DNA from: Bacteroidales bacterium
Lineage (GTDB): Bacteria > Bacteroidota > Bacteroidia > Bacteroidales > UBA932
Direction: 5' to 3'
NCBI GenBank assembly: GCA_017502125.1
Contig: JAFVVN010000047.1
Location: 1-64,000 of the forward strand
Length of the DNA stretch: 64,000 nt
Shown here: one piece after another, positions 1 to 9,377 of the stretch
Layout: each line of letters starts with the position of its first letter
Position numbering within the stretch: position 1 is the stretch's first letter
The notes under the pieces: model-generated
The model's input: the letters and a program-made list of their open reading frames with translations, nothing else
The model's database searches: none
Told to the model about the DNA's origin: nothing
Position numbers and translations under genes: made by a program

Positions 1-16
1 ATAACTAAAGAAAACT

Positions 17-634
17 ATGGCAGATTATATTAGCTTATTTGTAAAGTCGATCTTCATCGACAATATGATATTCGCCTACTTCCTTGGTATGTGTTCATAC
101 CTGGCGGTATCAAAGAACGTGAAGACAGCAAACGGCCTCGGTATCGCCGTGATCGCTGTGCTTCTGATCACTCTTCCAGTGAACTATCTCCTCAACGAGT
201 ACATCCTCAAGCCGGGCGCTCTGGCATGGATGGGCGAGAAATATGCGAGCCTTGATCTGAGCTTCCTCAGCTTCATCATCTTCATCGCAGTGATTGCAGC
301 AATCGTTCAGATCGTGGAGATGGTCGTGGAGAAGTTCCTTCCTAACCTTTACTCACAGCTCGGAATCTTCCTTCCGCTGATTGCCGTGAACTGCGCGATC
401 CTCGGAGGTTCGCTCTTCATGCAGGAGAGGGATTTCGTGAACCTCGGCGAACCTGTGGTATACGCCCTCGGATCAGGTATCGGCTGGTGGCTTGCCATCG
501 TCGCTCTCGCAGCAATCCGCGAGAAGATGGCATACTCACACGTGCCTGCAGGACTCAAGGGTCTCGGTATCACATTCATCACCGTAGGTCTGATGGGTAT
601 CGCGTTCATGACATTCATGGGTATTCAGCTTTAA
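17..634 (+). CDS. nqrE: Na+-translocating NADH:quinone reductase subunit E
   Basis: Integral inner-membrane subunit of the Na+-NQR complex, which oxidises NADH, reduces quinone and exports sodium. The 205-residue product is the usual family length and is almost entirely hydrophobic, with about six membrane segments; the N-terminal stretch [20 protein letters not shown] is characteristic of NqrE and of the related RnfA. The ATG at 17 gives the canonical MADYISLF start. nqrF follows after 17 bases, so the two genes are co-transcribed, and nqrA-D presumably lie just upstream, outside the window. RnfA is the only serious alternative, and the adjacent nqrF rules it out. Confidence 0.97.
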   Translation: MADYISLFVKSIFIDNMIFAYFLGMCSYLAVSKNVKTANGLGIAVIAVLLITLPVNYLLNEYILKPGALAWMGEKYASLDLSFLSFIIFIAVIAAIVQIVEMVVEKFLPNLYSQLGIFLPLIAVNCAILGGSLFMQERDFVNLGEPVVYALGSGIGWWLAIVALAAIREKMAYSHVPAGLKGLGITFITVGLMGIAFMTFMGIQL

Positions 635-651
635 TATAGGAGGACAAGCAT

Positions 652-1914
652 ATGCTACAGACAACAATACTTTTTGCTGTGATCGTCTTCGTGATCGTCA
701 CACTCATTCTGGTGGCGCTTCTCCTCTTCATCAAGACGAAGCTGACACCTTCTGGAACAGTAAAGATCAACATCAACGAGGGAAGCAAGATCGTCGAGGT
801 CACTCCTGGCGGAAACCTTCTCTCTACTCTCGCAGAACAGAAGATCTTCCTTCCGTCTGCATGTGGTGGAAAGGGTGCCTGCGGACAGTGCAAGTGCCGC
901 GTGACCGAGGGTGGCGGAGAGATCCTCCCTACCGAGGTCGGCTTCTTCAACCGCAAGCAGATCGCTGCAAACTGGCGTCTTGGATGTCAGGTGAAGATCA
1001 AGGAGGACATGTCTATCGAGGTACCGGCTTCCGCTCTCAGCGTGAAGAAGTGGGAGTGCGAGGTGGTTTCAAACCACAACGTGGCTACCTTCATCAAGGA
1101 GTTCGTGGTGAAGCTTCCTGAGGGAGAGCACCTGAACTTCCAGTCCGGCGGATATATCCAGATCGACGTACCTGCTGTCACAGTGGACTACAAGGACATC
1201 GACGTGGACGAGCAGTACCAGGCAGACTGGGAGAAGATGGGACTCAGGACCCTCAAGATGGTCAACCCTACTCCTACAGTCCGTGCATACTCAATGGCAT
1301 GCTACCCTGCAGAGGGCGACATCATCAAGCTCAACGTGCGTATCGCAACTCCTCCGTTCGACAGGGCTGCGGGCAAGTGGGTGGATGTGAACCCAGGTAT
1401 CTGTTCTTCATACATCTACTCTCTCAAGCCAGGCGACAAGATCACAATCTCAGGTCCTTACGGCGAGTTCTTCCTTCCAAAGGATCTCTCACCGGAGACA
1501 GAGCTTATCTTCGTCGGCGGTGGTGCAGGTATGGCCCCTATGAGAAGCCACATCATGCATCTGTTCAAGACAGAGAAGACTTCAAGAAAGGTGAACTTCT
1601 TCTATGGCGCACGTGCGCTTAAGGAGGCATTCTACCTCGATGACTACCATGCAATCGAGAAGGAATTCCCTAACTTCAAGTTCCATCTTGCACTTGACAG
1701 ACCGGATCCGGAGGCTGATGCAGCAGGCGTACCTTACGTTGCAGGTTTCGTGCACAACGTGATGTTCGAGACCTACCTCAAGCAGCATGAGAACCCAGAG
1801 GATGCGCTTTACCTCATGTGCGGCCCGCCTATGATGGTCGGTGCGGTTGTAAACCTCCTCGACTCACTCGGAGTACCGCCTGAAAACATCCTTTACGACA
1901 ACTTCGGAGCGTAA
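652..1914 (+). CDS. nqrF: Na+-translocating NADH:quinone reductase subunit F
   Basis: Electron-input subunit of Na+-NQR: it takes hydride from NADH through FAD and a 2Fe-2S centre. One N-terminal membrane anchor is seen (about residues 5-27). A ferredoxin domain follows with cluster ligands C71, C77, C80 and C112. The FAD-binding motif RAYS is at 211-214 and the NADH-binding glycine loop VGGGAG is near 288-293. The ending YDNFGA is typical of the family, and the length (420 aa) is normal. A strong ribosome-binding site (taggagg, about 636-642) precedes the ATG. This is the last gene of the nqr operon, and a hairpin terminator follows. Confidence 0.97.
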   Translation: MLQTTILFAVIVFVIVTLILVALLLFIKTKLTPSGTVKININEGSKIVEVTPGGNLLSTLAEQKIFLPSACGGKGACGQCKCRVTEGGGEILPTEVGFFNRKQIAANWRLGCQVKIKEDMSIEVPASALSVKKWECEVVSNHNVATFIKEFVVKLPEGEHLNFQSGGYIQIDVPAVTVDYKDIDVDEQYQADWEKMGLRTLKMVNPTPTVRAYSMACYPAEGDIIKLNVRIATPPFDRAAGKWVDVNPGICSSYIYSLKPGDKITISGPYGEFFLPKDLSPETELIFVGGGAGMAPMRSHIMHLFKTEKTSRKVNFFYGARALKEAFYLDDYHAIEKEFPNFKFHLALDRPDPEADAAGVPYVAGFVHNVMFETYLKQHENPEDALYLMCGPPMMVGAVVNLLDSLGVPPENILYDNFGA

Positions 1915-1931
1915 GCACCTGAATATAATAA

Positions 1932-1964
1932 GAAAAAGGGAACGAATCGATCGTTCCCTTTTTC
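1932..1964. terminator. Bidirectional hairpin terminator after nqrF
   Basis: Perfect 14-bp stem (GAAAAAGGGAACGA at 1932-1945, its complement at 1951-1964) with a 5-base loop. The arms start A-rich and end T-rich, so it could work for both nqrF and the convergent gene ending at 1984. Confidence 0.85.
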
Positions 1965-1983
1965 TTTTGTCCTGCATGCTGAT

Positions 1984-3876
1984 TCATGATCCCGGTGCGA
2001 AGACAAGACCGTCCCTTGATGTTACTCTTTCCATATACTGCTGGATCACAGATTTGAGCAACAGGAGATCATCCTGAATATCGACCTTACCGATAAGGTT
2101 GTCCTCAAGCATCTGGTCAGTATCATAAAGATACAGGGCTACCGGCTTTTCACCGTCAAACTGAAGCAGATAGCCGTCCTTGAAAAGATGATATACTCCA
2201 TTGTTGCAACCTACTGCAAATGACTTCTCAGGAGGAGTGACCGTCAGATCATTGCCAAAGGCCACATATGGAAGATCGTAATCCAACAAGCCCAATATCG
2301 TAGGCATGATATCTATCTGCTGGATTGTCCCTCCCCTCTTGCCTTTCAGGCTCCCGTCCGGCATATAGAACATTATAGGCACCTTGTACCGTCCCGCCTC
2401 AGTACCATACTCCGGAAGTTCGACAATATTGGTATGATCTGCACAGATGACAAAAAGCGTGTTCTCATACCAAGGCATAGAAGAAGCTGTCTCAAAGAAA
2501 CGCCTCACGGCCATATCCGTGTATGCCACGCACTTATGAATCGGAAGAGGTCCCTCAGGAAGCATGTCCTCATACCTCTCAGGAACCACATACGGATGAT
2601 GAGAAGTAGCAGTGAAGAGCGCTGTGGCAAACGGTTCAGGGAAGGTGGATATCTTCCTGGCATAGAACTGAAGGAATTCTTCATCCCATATCGACCAGTG
2701 ACCGTCAAAATCAGCGTCATTGCCATAGCTTTCACGGCCATAATACTCGTTATATCCCACAGACTGGCTGTATGCCTTGAATCCCATGGAGTTCTCCTGG
2801 GCACCATGGAAGAATGCTGTATGATAGCCCTTGTTCCTTCCCAGCTCGCCTGCAGCACTTGTCAGAGGATTCAATGCAGAAGGTGTCAGGATGAAGGATT
2901 CTCCCATACGGGGTATGCCACTGAGCACGGAGGCCATTGCATCTATGCTTATCCTGCCGTTTGCAAACGAATGCACGCACGTGAGACTTTCCTTCATGAG
3001 GGAATCCAGAAACGGAGTGAAGCCCCTGCCATAATATTCCGTAGAATTGCTTTCCAGAATTATCTGAACGACATTCAGACTGCGGAATTCCTCATCACCG
3101 GAAGGCAGGTGCAGAGGATCATAAATTTCCGTCATCTCTTCCCTGTCCTCAAAATATGAGGGGACATTGAAGGGTTCCTTTCCTATGGTCCTGATGAAAG
3201 AGAAAGGAGTATTCAGCACTATGGCAGCTTCCGCCGGACGCTCCGTGAAATGATTGGCATTGCTCAAGGTTATCGGGCGTATGGCCTTTCCGACTCCTCC
3301 CCGCATACCGACCAATGAGGCAAGAGCAAAGAAAGCCAGGAAGACGAACGAAACCAAGGAGTAGCCGACCTTATTCCCTGAAGGATATTCCGGAGTCCGA
3401 TATAACTTCCAGAGTCCGAAAGCCATGACTGCAAATGCAACCACAAGATACCAGCTTCTCAAAGCCTCTATAAGGAGTACTCCCACAAGATTGTCCTCAT
3501 TGGAGAACTGGGCAAATATACTCGTAGTGGTGCGCTGGTTGGAAAATGGGAAATATCCCGAATCCATGAGATTGGAGGCCAGCATCACAAGGTTAAGAAC
3601 AATAAACGTCCATTTGACGAAAAGTTTATAGCCTCTGCACTCCTTAAGGTATAATGGAAAAAATACAAGAAGCGCATACAGCACATCGGTATATGCTATG
3701 GCTGCCGTATCAAACAGCAGACCGCCGCGACAAAGGCGCATAAAGTCCCCCATCGTGAGGTAGCTGAACGAATCCCAGTTATCAAGGACAAATATACCCC
3801 TGCATAGCATGTAACATATATACACAAGGAGTATATTCCACAAGAAATCACCTACATATCTTACTATATCTTTCAT
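1984..3876 (-). CDS. LTA-synthase/MdoB-like phosphoglycerol transferase (sulfatase superfamily)
   Basis: Membrane enzyme expected to move a phosphoglycerol (or phosphoethanolamine-like) group from a phospholipid onto a surface acceptor. About five membrane segments fill residues 10-190, followed by an extracytoplasmic sulfatase-fold domain (about 265-590). Metal and catalytic positions visible are E275 (IILESNS), candidate nucleophile S310 in GRISIDA, H425/H426 (TSHHPYV) and D480-H481 (CADH). LtaS of Firmicutes uses Thr as nucleophile; Ser here suggests a different clade. Its start lies 6 bases from the end of the lipid-kinase gene, and it is the last of four minus-strand genes that also encode a Stealth protein and a glycosyltransferase. 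The acceptor is unknown: a glycan, a periplasmic glucan or lipid A are all possible. Confidence 0.85.
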   Translation of the reverse strand: MKDIVRYVGDFLWNILLVYICYMLCRGIFVLDNWDSFSYLTMGDFMRLCRGGLLFDTAAIAYTDVLYALLVFFPLYLKECRGYKLFVKWTFIVLNLVMLASNLMDSGYFPFSNQRTTTSIFAQFSNEDNLVGVLLIEALRSWYLVVAFAVMAFGLWKLYRTPEYPSGNKVGYSLVSFVFLAFFALASLVGMRGGVGKAIRPITLSNANHFTERPAEAAIVLNTPFSFIRTIGKEPFNVPSYFEDREEMTEIYDPLHLPSGDEEFRSLNVVQIILESNSTEYYGRGFTPFLDSLMKESLTCVHSFANGRISIDAMASVLSGIPRMGESFILTPSALNPLTSAAGELGRNKGYHTAFFHGAQENSMGFKAYSQSVGYNEYYGRESYGNDADFDGHWSIWDEEFLQFYARKISTFPEPFATALFTATSHHPYVVPERYEDMLPEGPLPIHKCVAYTDMAVRRFFETASSMPWYENTLFVICADHTNIVELPEYGTEAGRYKVPIMFYMPDGSLKGKRGGTIQQIDIMPTILGLLDYDLPYVAFGNDLTVTPPEKSFAVGCNNGVYHLFKDGYLLQFDGEKPVALYLYDTDQMLEDNLIGKVDIQDDLLLLKSVIQQYMERVTSRDGLVFAPGS

Positions 3877-3882
3877 ATTCTG

Positions 3883-4725
3883 TTATTTTGACGGGACCAT
3901 GACATTCAAAGCCTTGGGGATTATCCGTATCTCGATCTCCGTTCCCGCTTCAAACCAGTCCCCATCCACATGGGCAGGACCTCCGGAACTTCTGGATATC
4001 CTTATTGTCTTTCCCCGGTAGCAATGTATACGGCTGCTTCTTTCAAGATGACCGGTCATAAGCAGATAGGCGAGAGCCGGCATCTCAAGAGTGGTAAACA
4101 TATCAGCCACAGTGACATCCAGCAGACCGTCACAACTGTCCGCCAGAGGCGTGATCTTGGCTCCATTCCCCCACTGGCTGGAATTGCCCACAGTGATCAG
4201 GGCGGCCTCATTTTCCCAAGTCCTGTCATCGATTGTGATGGTGTACTTTTCAGGTCTGAACTCCCTCCACAGGCTCATCCCCTGCTCGACATAGTTCAGA
4301 AGGCCTCTCTTTCCGGACTTTGCAAATTTCTCACTCACCAGAGCATCAAACCCCACTCCGCAGACCGAAAAGAAGAGTCTGCCATCGATCACACCGGCAT
4401 CCATGGAATGACTTGTTCCACTGAGCACCGTATCCAGAGCATGATCGAATTTCCTGCTTATACCCAGATGGAGGGCCAGTCCGTCTCCGCTGCCACATGG
4501 GATGATTCCGAGAGTCTTGTCACTGCCTATTATGCCACGGGCCACTTCATTCACAGTCCCGTCACCACCGACAGCCACTATTGTCCGCTCGGAAGCCTGC
4601 CTTGCAAGTTCTTCAGCATGACCGGCATATTCCGTATGGACGACATTAAACCCGCCTGCCTCCAGACGGGAAATGATATTGGACTTGTTGCCGTTACCTG
4701 ATATCGGATTGACTATAAACAGCAT
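3883..4725 (-). CDS. Diacylglycerol kinase-family lipid kinase (DgkB/YegS type)
   Basis: Soluble lipid kinase of the DAGK catalytic family. The ATP-binding motif GGDGT is at residues 53-57 and the second signature PCGSGDG at 76-82; the C-terminal half has the usual beta-sandwich pattern and the length (280 aa) is typical. Role by family: phosphorylates diacylglycerol or a related lipid. A recycling role fits the context, because the downstream phosphoglycerol transferase would release diacylglycerol when it takes its head group from a phospholipid. The gene is packed between the Stealth gene (19-base gap) and the transferase (6-base gap). Exact substrate is not visible from sequence. Confidence 0.88.
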   Translation of the reverse strand: MLFIVNPISGNGNKSNIISRLEAGGFNVVHTEYAGHAEELARQASERTIVAVGGDGTVNEVARGIIGSDKTLGIIPCGSGDGLALHLGISRKFDHALDTVLSGTSHSMDAGVIDGRLFFSVCGVGFDALVSEKFAKSGKRGLLNYVEQGMSLWREFRPEKYTITIDDRTWENEAALITVGNSSQWGNGAKITPLADSCDGLLDVTVADMFTTLEMPALAYLLMTGHLERSSRIHCYRGKTIRISRSSGGPAHVDGDWFEAGTEIEIRIIPKALNVMVPSK

Positions 4726-4744
4726 ATTCCTTCACTTTTGGTAA

Positions 4745-5728
4745 TCACTCAGCCGGGAGACTCAGACGCCTGTCCAGCCACGACAGCACCTTCCGGACAT
4801 CTTCAGGCGACGCATTATTCAACGAATTGATGCACAGAAAGATAGCATCGGGGCAAGAATCGAATTTCCTTATCTTGTCATCTATATAATTCCTTTTCCG
4901 ACGTGGGTATATGTATAGAAGTCTGCCTTGGTTCCTTCTCACGACAGCCCTCCCCTGCGATTCAGCCAGAAGGTAGCACAACTCCTGAGGGTTGTATTGC
5001 GACGGTTCCCTGAAACGATGACTTATATTGTCAGCCAGCACATCCGGATTAGCGGAATAGTAGGTTTCGAGTACATCACGAAGAAGCATGTGAGGAATAT
5101 GGTCGAAACGCAGGAAATAGTCATGCCTGCCAAGAACCTCAGCAGCATTGACCATCGAATCCTTGAAACCGAACACCTTATGACGCTTTCCTATATGCTT
5201 CGCCCAACGCAGAAAGGCAGCAAAATGCCAGCTCATCCTTGAAGCATAGCACACAAGACGGTCACCGGCAAAAAAATCCTCAGGCTTGACCGGAGCTGCG
5301 AGCATGACATCATCATTGAAATATACGAAGCGGTCCGACAATCCCGGGATTCTCCACAGCACTGACTCTATGGCCAGGGAATTGAACACAGGAAGGCAGG
5401 ACTCATATCCACGGAAGATGACCTTGTGGTCCACCAGTTCGATTTCAGTCTTCCTGTCCGGGAATGTCTCATCTATGAAGTCCCATATCTGCGGGTCCTG
5501 ATCATCAGTTACAATGAATATCTTGCGGATGAAGGGAGCGAAACGGAGGATAGACGCCACGCAATAACGTATCTCCCCTACACTTTTGAATCTGATCTCC
5601 CCTCCGATGTCGTCATTTGACTGCTCATCGGCTGAAGCATATTTACGTCTTTTCTCCTTATGGATTATATCGTCGCCATCCACCCAGGTGACCACAGCGT
5701 CAATGGGCATATTCAAATTGTCCATCAT
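4745..5728 (-). CDS. Stealth-family sugar-phosphate transferase
   Basis: Stealth proteins transfer a hexose-1-phosphate from a UDP-sugar to build phosphodiester-linked glycans. All the conserved blocks can be seen: CR1 around residues 9-20 (DAVVTWVDGDD), CR2 around 47-79 ending in FIVTDDQDP, CR3 around 134-153 (FVYFNDDVML), and a late block with DHIPHMLLRD near 209-218. No signal or membrane segment, so it is cytoplasmic. Its ATG overlaps the stop of the upstream glycosyltransferase by one base, so the two are translationally coupled. Product inference: a phosphodiester-containing surface glycan. Confidence 0.87.
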   Translation of the reverse strand: MMDNLNMPIDAVVTWVDGDDIIHKEKRRKYASADEQSNDDIGGEIRFKSVGEIRYCVASILRFAPFIRKIFIVTDDQDPQIWDFIDETFPDRKTEIELVDHKVIFRGYESCLPVFNSLAIESVLWRIPGLSDRFVYFNDDVMLAAPVKPEDFFAGDRLVCYASRMSWHFAAFLRWAKHIGKRHKVFGFKDSMVNAAEVLGRHDYFLRFDHIPHMLLRDVLETYYSANPDVLADNISHRFREPSQYNPQELCYLLAESQGRAVVRRNQGRLLYIYPRRKRNYIDDKIRKFDSCPDAIFLCINSLNNASPEDVRKVLSWLDRRLSLPAE

Positions 5729-6561
5729 CAGACGAGTTCTCTAAAACGTTCCGGAATCCTTACAATCAGCACCAGTTCCATCATGGCAGGCTTGTTCAAG
5801 GCATACGGCGGACGACAGACAGTCTGAAGGACACGTGCAAAGCGAGTGGTCCTGTCCCAGTTCCTGGCCTTGCCCTCAGTGACCTGACGTATAGTCTTTG
5901 ACCTTCTCTCAAGATGCTTCGTCCATCCGGCGGCACGACGTGACGGATCGTCAAAACGTGCCTTGATGCGTCCAAGGTCAAAATATCCGAAGTGGAACAG
6001 GTAAAGATCCTTTCCGATGTGGAAGTTATGACCTTTTATGCGGTGAAATCCCCTGCCCCATCTGACAGGTTTCGCTATGACACAAGGCTTTGTGTATCGG
6101 GTGGACAGCCTGGCGTAGTGACGCTGGTTCAGGAAGGTATCATCAGAACGGATATCCCCTTCCTCACCCGTATGTTGTCCCACATCAACCCCAAGACCGG
6201 AGACAGAGACCTTGATATCTGCCTTGGTGAGATATTCTGAAAGACTGATTCCCAGTCTCGGATCCACAACAAGGAATTCATCCGCATCGACACCGATGAC
6301 AAGGTCGTATTTCTTGAGAAGATCTGCCGCACGGCCCGAAAGAAAGTCAAGCCTTCCCTTTTCAGCCTCAACAACCTGACCTGGAATCTTATCGACAGCC
6401 GTCACATTGACTCCGGGGCACCAGTCCGGGATTTCCTGATCCTTGCCATCGAGATAGACATACAGATTTTCCATGCCCAGTTCCTTTCCATAATAAGCCA
6501 CCCATTTTCTGAGGTAGAACTCATCATTACGCACCATCGTAAGCGCACAAATCTTCTTCAT
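5728..6561 (-). CDS. Glycosyltransferase, family-2-like (PF13704 type)
   Basis: GT-A-fold glycosyltransferase of the Glyco_tranf_2_4 type. The N-terminus reads MKKICALTMVRNDEFYLRKW, the family's typical opening. The acidic metal-binding motif DADEF is at residues 92-96, and there are no membrane segments. It is first in a four-gene minus-strand operon with the Stealth, lipid-kinase and phosphoglycerol-transferase genes, so it probably adds a sugar to the same surface glycan. Sugar and acceptor are unknown. Homologues also occur in capsule and LPS loci. Confidence 0.82.
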   Translation of the reverse strand: MKKICALTMVRNDEFYLRKWVAYYGKELGMENLYVYLDGKDQEIPDWCPGVNVTAVDKIPGQVVEAEKGRLDFLSGRAADLLKKYDLVIGVDADEFLVVDPRLGISLSEYLTKADIKVSVSGLGVDVGQHTGEEGDIRSDDTFLNQRHYARLSTRYTKPCVIAKPVRWGRGFHRIKGHNFHIGKDLYLFHFGYFDLGRIKARFDDPSRRAAGWTKHLERRSKTIRQVTEGKARNWDRTTRFARVLQTVCRPPYALNKPAMMELVLIVRIPERFRELV

Positions 6562-6674
6562 ATAGCTTCTGAATATTTATCTTCTACTTAACGGATACCC
6601 TATCCTGCATAGTTCAGGGCGATTTCAACAAATTTAATGTATGGGGGACAAATAACCAAATTTATCATTCATAA

Positions 6675-6705
6675 TTTGTGATTTGGCCTAAAAACAGTAA
6701 TTTTG
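6675..6705 (+). promoter_or_regulatory. Bacteroides-type promoter of the acyltransferase gene
   Basis: A -33 element TTTG (6675-6678), a 19-base spacer and a -7 element TAATTTTG (6698-6705) match the Bacteroidales sigma-ABfr consensus. The start codon is 46 bases downstream. Confidence 0.75.
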
Positions 6706-6750
6706 CGAACCTGCGTCGCGCAGCACATAAACCATAGCTGACTGATATCA

Positions 6751-7641
6751 ATGAAAGAAAAGATACTTCTTGCCCTGCTGACATTCATTCTGAAATCCAT
6801 AGCCATATGGCCATATCGTGTCCTATATTTTCTTAGCGACCTCATATATCCGCTCCTTTACCATGTGGTGAGATACAGACGCAAGGTGGTTCACGCCAAC
6901 CTCGTCAACTCATTCCCGGAAAAATCAGAGGAAGAAATCAAAGATATAGAACGTAAATTCTACAGACACTTCTGCGACTATGTGATGGAGACCGTGAAGC
7001 TCATGCATGTCTCAGATGACCAGATGCGCAGGCGGATGCGCTTCACCAACAGCGGACTCATCGAGGAACTTCGCAAGGACGGACGTCCGTTCTTCGTGTA
7101 TCTCGGTCATCAGGGCAACTGGGAATACATTACATCCATATCCCTGTGGACTGATTCCAGTCTGTCAGGCTGCCAGATCTATCATCCCCTGTCCAACAAG
7201 GTGATGGAAAAGCTTGTCTATCGTCTGCGTGCCCGCTTCAACACCACCGGCATTCCTCAGAAAAGTGCCCTGAGGTCCATCCTCACCATGATGAAGGAAG
7301 GCAAGCAGCCCCTGCTCGGACTCATTGCAGACCAGCGGCCTCAACGTTATCCTGAACCTGAATGGATGACCTTCCTGAATCAGGACACGCCTATCATCAC
7401 TGGAGGCGAGACTCTGGGAAGAAGGCTCGACGCACACTTCATATACGGAAGTGTCAAAAGCATAAGACGGGGATACTATGAAATAACGCTGCACCCTATT
7501 GTGCCTGCAGAAGGAGAAGACTTCCCATACAGCAAGCAATACATGCGAATGCTTGAAGCGGACATACGGGAACAGCCTCATATGTGGCTGTGGTCACACA
7601 AGCGCTGGAGCTTCAGAAGGGAGGACTACCTCAAACGATAG
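6751..7641 (+). CDS. Lysophospholipid/lipid A acyltransferase (LpxL/HtrB family)
   Basis: Inner-membrane-associated acyltransferase that adds a secondary acyl chain to lipid A, or acylates another lipid. Residues 5-38 are hydrophobic (membrane anchor). The catalytic H-x4-E motif is at H120-E125 (HQGNWE), and ADQRP near 197-201 is the usual second conserved block. At 296 aa the length is normal. It has its own divergent promoter, so it is not in the Stealth operon, though it sits beside envelope-glycan genes on both sides. Bacteroidales carry several such paralogues, so the exact acyl position is not assigned. Confidence 0.88.
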   Translation: MKEKILLALLTFILKSIAIWPYRVLYFLSDLIYPLLYHVVRYRRKVVHANLVNSFPEKSEEEIKDIERKFYRHFCDYVMETVKLMHVSDDQMRRRMRFTNSGLIEELRKDGRPFFVYLGHQGNWEYITSISLWTDSSLSGCQIYHPLSNKVMEKLVYRLRARFNTTGIPQKSALRSILTMMKEGKQPLLGLIADQRPQRYPEPEWMTFLNQDTPIITGGETLGRRLDAHFIYGSVKSIRRGYYEITLHPIVPAEGEDFPYSKQYMRMLEADIREQPHMWLWSHKRWSFRREDYLKR

Positions 7642-7645
7642 GAAA

Positions 7646-8599
7646 TCAAGATCTTCTGCATCGGAGAGATGCATATATCTTCAGGAGAATCTGCGTCGGA
7701 ACAGACACGTATGATTCTCCTTTTAGCTTTTTCTCCAATATCTTTCCTGCCAGACACGGATATCTGTCAAAGAGTCCCAGTCCATATAGCAAGGATGAGC
7801 GTCCCGCCCTGTAGTACACATCATCAATTATGCAAGCCACAGGATCAGAGACAGCGCCTTCATATTGTTCACACAAAGCCATATAATTGAGTATCAGCTC
7901 ATTGACCCTATATTTATGTCCCTGCCTGGTGAGTGCTCGGGGATTATCCTTACGATAATGATACAACGGTTCCTTCAGATGCACAATGCTGGAGGCATAT
8001 CCGATCATCTGTAACATGAGGACGGCATCTTCAGCGTGCGAATATTCCGGGAAGTAGACTGTATTGTCCACATAGAGACTTCGCTTCACGCATTTGTTCC
8101 AGACACATGCATAAGCCTTATGGCAGTATATATTTCTCTGATACAGTGATTTCTGCGTGGAGTCATAATCCTTCTCCTCAGCAAGAACTGTCTTGCAGGC
8201 ATACTCGCAATAGAAATCGAAGTAAATGATGTCGGCATCAGTCCTCTGAGCACATCCGGCTATCTTCTCTGCAGCATCTGGCTCCACCCAGTCATCGGAA
8301 TCCAGATGCCATACATAATCACCCGTCGCATATTTCATCCCCTCCCTTCTTGCAGCAGGAAGACCGGCATGAGGCTGGTTCACAATCATGATCCTGTCCT
8401 TCATGTGAGCATATCCGGACTGTATAAGGGAGTTCAGAATATCGATGGAAGCATCATCGGTTTCATCATTGACAAAAATATATTGAATATGAGGATAAGA
8501 TTGGGAGAATACGGACTCTGCCATCCGGCTGATATATTCTTCCACCCTGTATACCGGGATTATCATTGATATTGTAATCGGTCTGCCTATGCTCATCAC
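7646..8599 (-). CDS. Family 2 glycosyltransferase
   Basis: Cytoplasmic GT2 enzyme. Conserved features are the opening ISMIIPVYRVEEYI (about 10-23), the nucleotide-binding aspartate region near 45-49, and the metal-binding DSDDW at 100-104. The C-terminal third is basic and lacks transmembrane helices. It converges on the acyltransferase gene with only 4 bases between the two stops, and no terminator hairpin is evident there. Probably LPS, O-antigen or capsule synthesis; sugar specificity cannot be read. Confidence 0.87.
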   Translation of the reverse strand: MMSIGRPITISMIIPVYRVEEYISRMAESVFSQSYPHIQYIFVNDETDDASIDILNSLIQSGYAHMKDRIMIVNQPHAGLPAARREGMKYATGDYVWHLDSDDWVEPDAAEKIAGCAQRTDADIIYFDFYCEYACKTVLAEEKDYDSTQKSLYQRNIYCHKAYACVWNKCVKRSLYVDNTVYFPEYSHAEDAVLMLQMIGYASSIVHLKEPLYHYRKDNPRALTRQGHKYRVNELILNYMALCEQYEGAVSDPVACIIDDVYYRAGRSSLLYGLGLFDRYPCLAGKILEKKLKGESYVSVPTQILLKIYASLRCRRS

Positions 8600-8693
8600 T
8601 TGGGCTGTTTGAATAATCTAAGTAACAAAGTTCAAAAATACAAAAAACTCATGACATAAGCCCCAGAGTAGTGTAGTTTAAGACATCCTACGA

Positions 8694-8734
8694 CCATAAA
8701 ATTCATTTTATACACGATAAAAAAAATTTTATGG
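8694..8734. promoter_or_regulatory. Inverted repeat in an AT-rich divergent region
   Basis: Perfect 10-bp arms CCATAAAATT (8694-8703) and AATTTTATGG (8725-8734), 21 bases apart, between the GT2 gene and the fimbrial cassette. Could be an operator or a hairpin in the 5' leader. No clear TTTG/TAnnTTTG promoter was found next to it. Confidence 0.4.
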
Positions 8735-8836
8735 CACTAAAAAAAAATCTTTAATCATAAAAAAAAGAAAAATCTGATGAATCTTTTTTTAAATCGACAG
8801 ATAGATTCACTCAGCCGCCATAGATTTGCGGAAAAA

Positions 8837-9376
8837 ATGAAGACACTGTTGTTGGCAGCTGCATTATGCCTGATAGGAAGCATGGACTGCTGTGGCAGGC
8901 ATAAAAAGGGAGACGGACCATCCACTGAAATCGGACTGGATTTAGGAGCGGTCATAGGCAGAGGAGAAATCCGTTTCAATATCGGAAGACAGTTCTCCGG
9001 GCACTGGAGTCTGGAAGGGACACATACTCTGAGGCCGGGAATGCTCAGAAAAGACAGAAACCCGGACGAGGACGCACATTACAGTGAGGTCGAGGGCACC
9101 GGATCCGGCACCCGGACAGAACCTTACGGTCTGATGGAAGGAGGGATAAAAGTGAAATATTGGATGACTGAAACATATAAAGGAGGATATATCATGACCG
9201 GATGCAGACTTGGAGACGGAAGAGGAATAGACGGCACTGTCGGGCTGGGATATTCAATCAGGATATGGAAGGGATGGAGGTGTACCCTTTCATGCGAGAT
9301 TGACATCAGGAGAAGCCATATTCAGCAGAAGCCTGCAGGAGACGGACTCGGATTCACCATAAGCTACACATACTGA
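8837..9376 (+). CDS. Putative outer-membrane beta-barrel protein, DUF3575-like, of a fimbrial cassette
   Basis: A 179-residue exported protein. The start at 8837 is preferred over the in-frame ATG at 8777 because it puts a signal peptide (MKTLLLAAALCLIGS) at the N-terminus. The mature part has alternating amphipathic strands ending in an aromatic residue (GFTISYTY), as in small outer-membrane barrels. The block VKYWMTETYKGGYIMTG resembles DUF3575 proteins, which are common in Bacteroidales fimbrial operons. The next gene starts 1 base after this stop. The family call is by pattern only. Confidence 0.55.
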   Translation: MKTLLLAAALCLIGSMDCCGRHKKGDGPSTEIGLDLGAVIGRGEIRFNIGRQFSGHWSLEGTHTLRPGMLRKDRNPDEDAHYSEVEGTGSGTRTEPYGLMEGGIKVKYWMTETYKGGYIMTGCRLGDGRGIDGTVGLGYSIRIWKGWRCTLSCEIDIRRSHIQQKPAGDGLGFTISYTY

Positions 9377-9377
9377 C

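Noticed and set aside
2434..3159. 241-codon plus-strand frame
   Set aside because: Antisense to the phosphoglycerol transferase gene, which has all catalytic residues.
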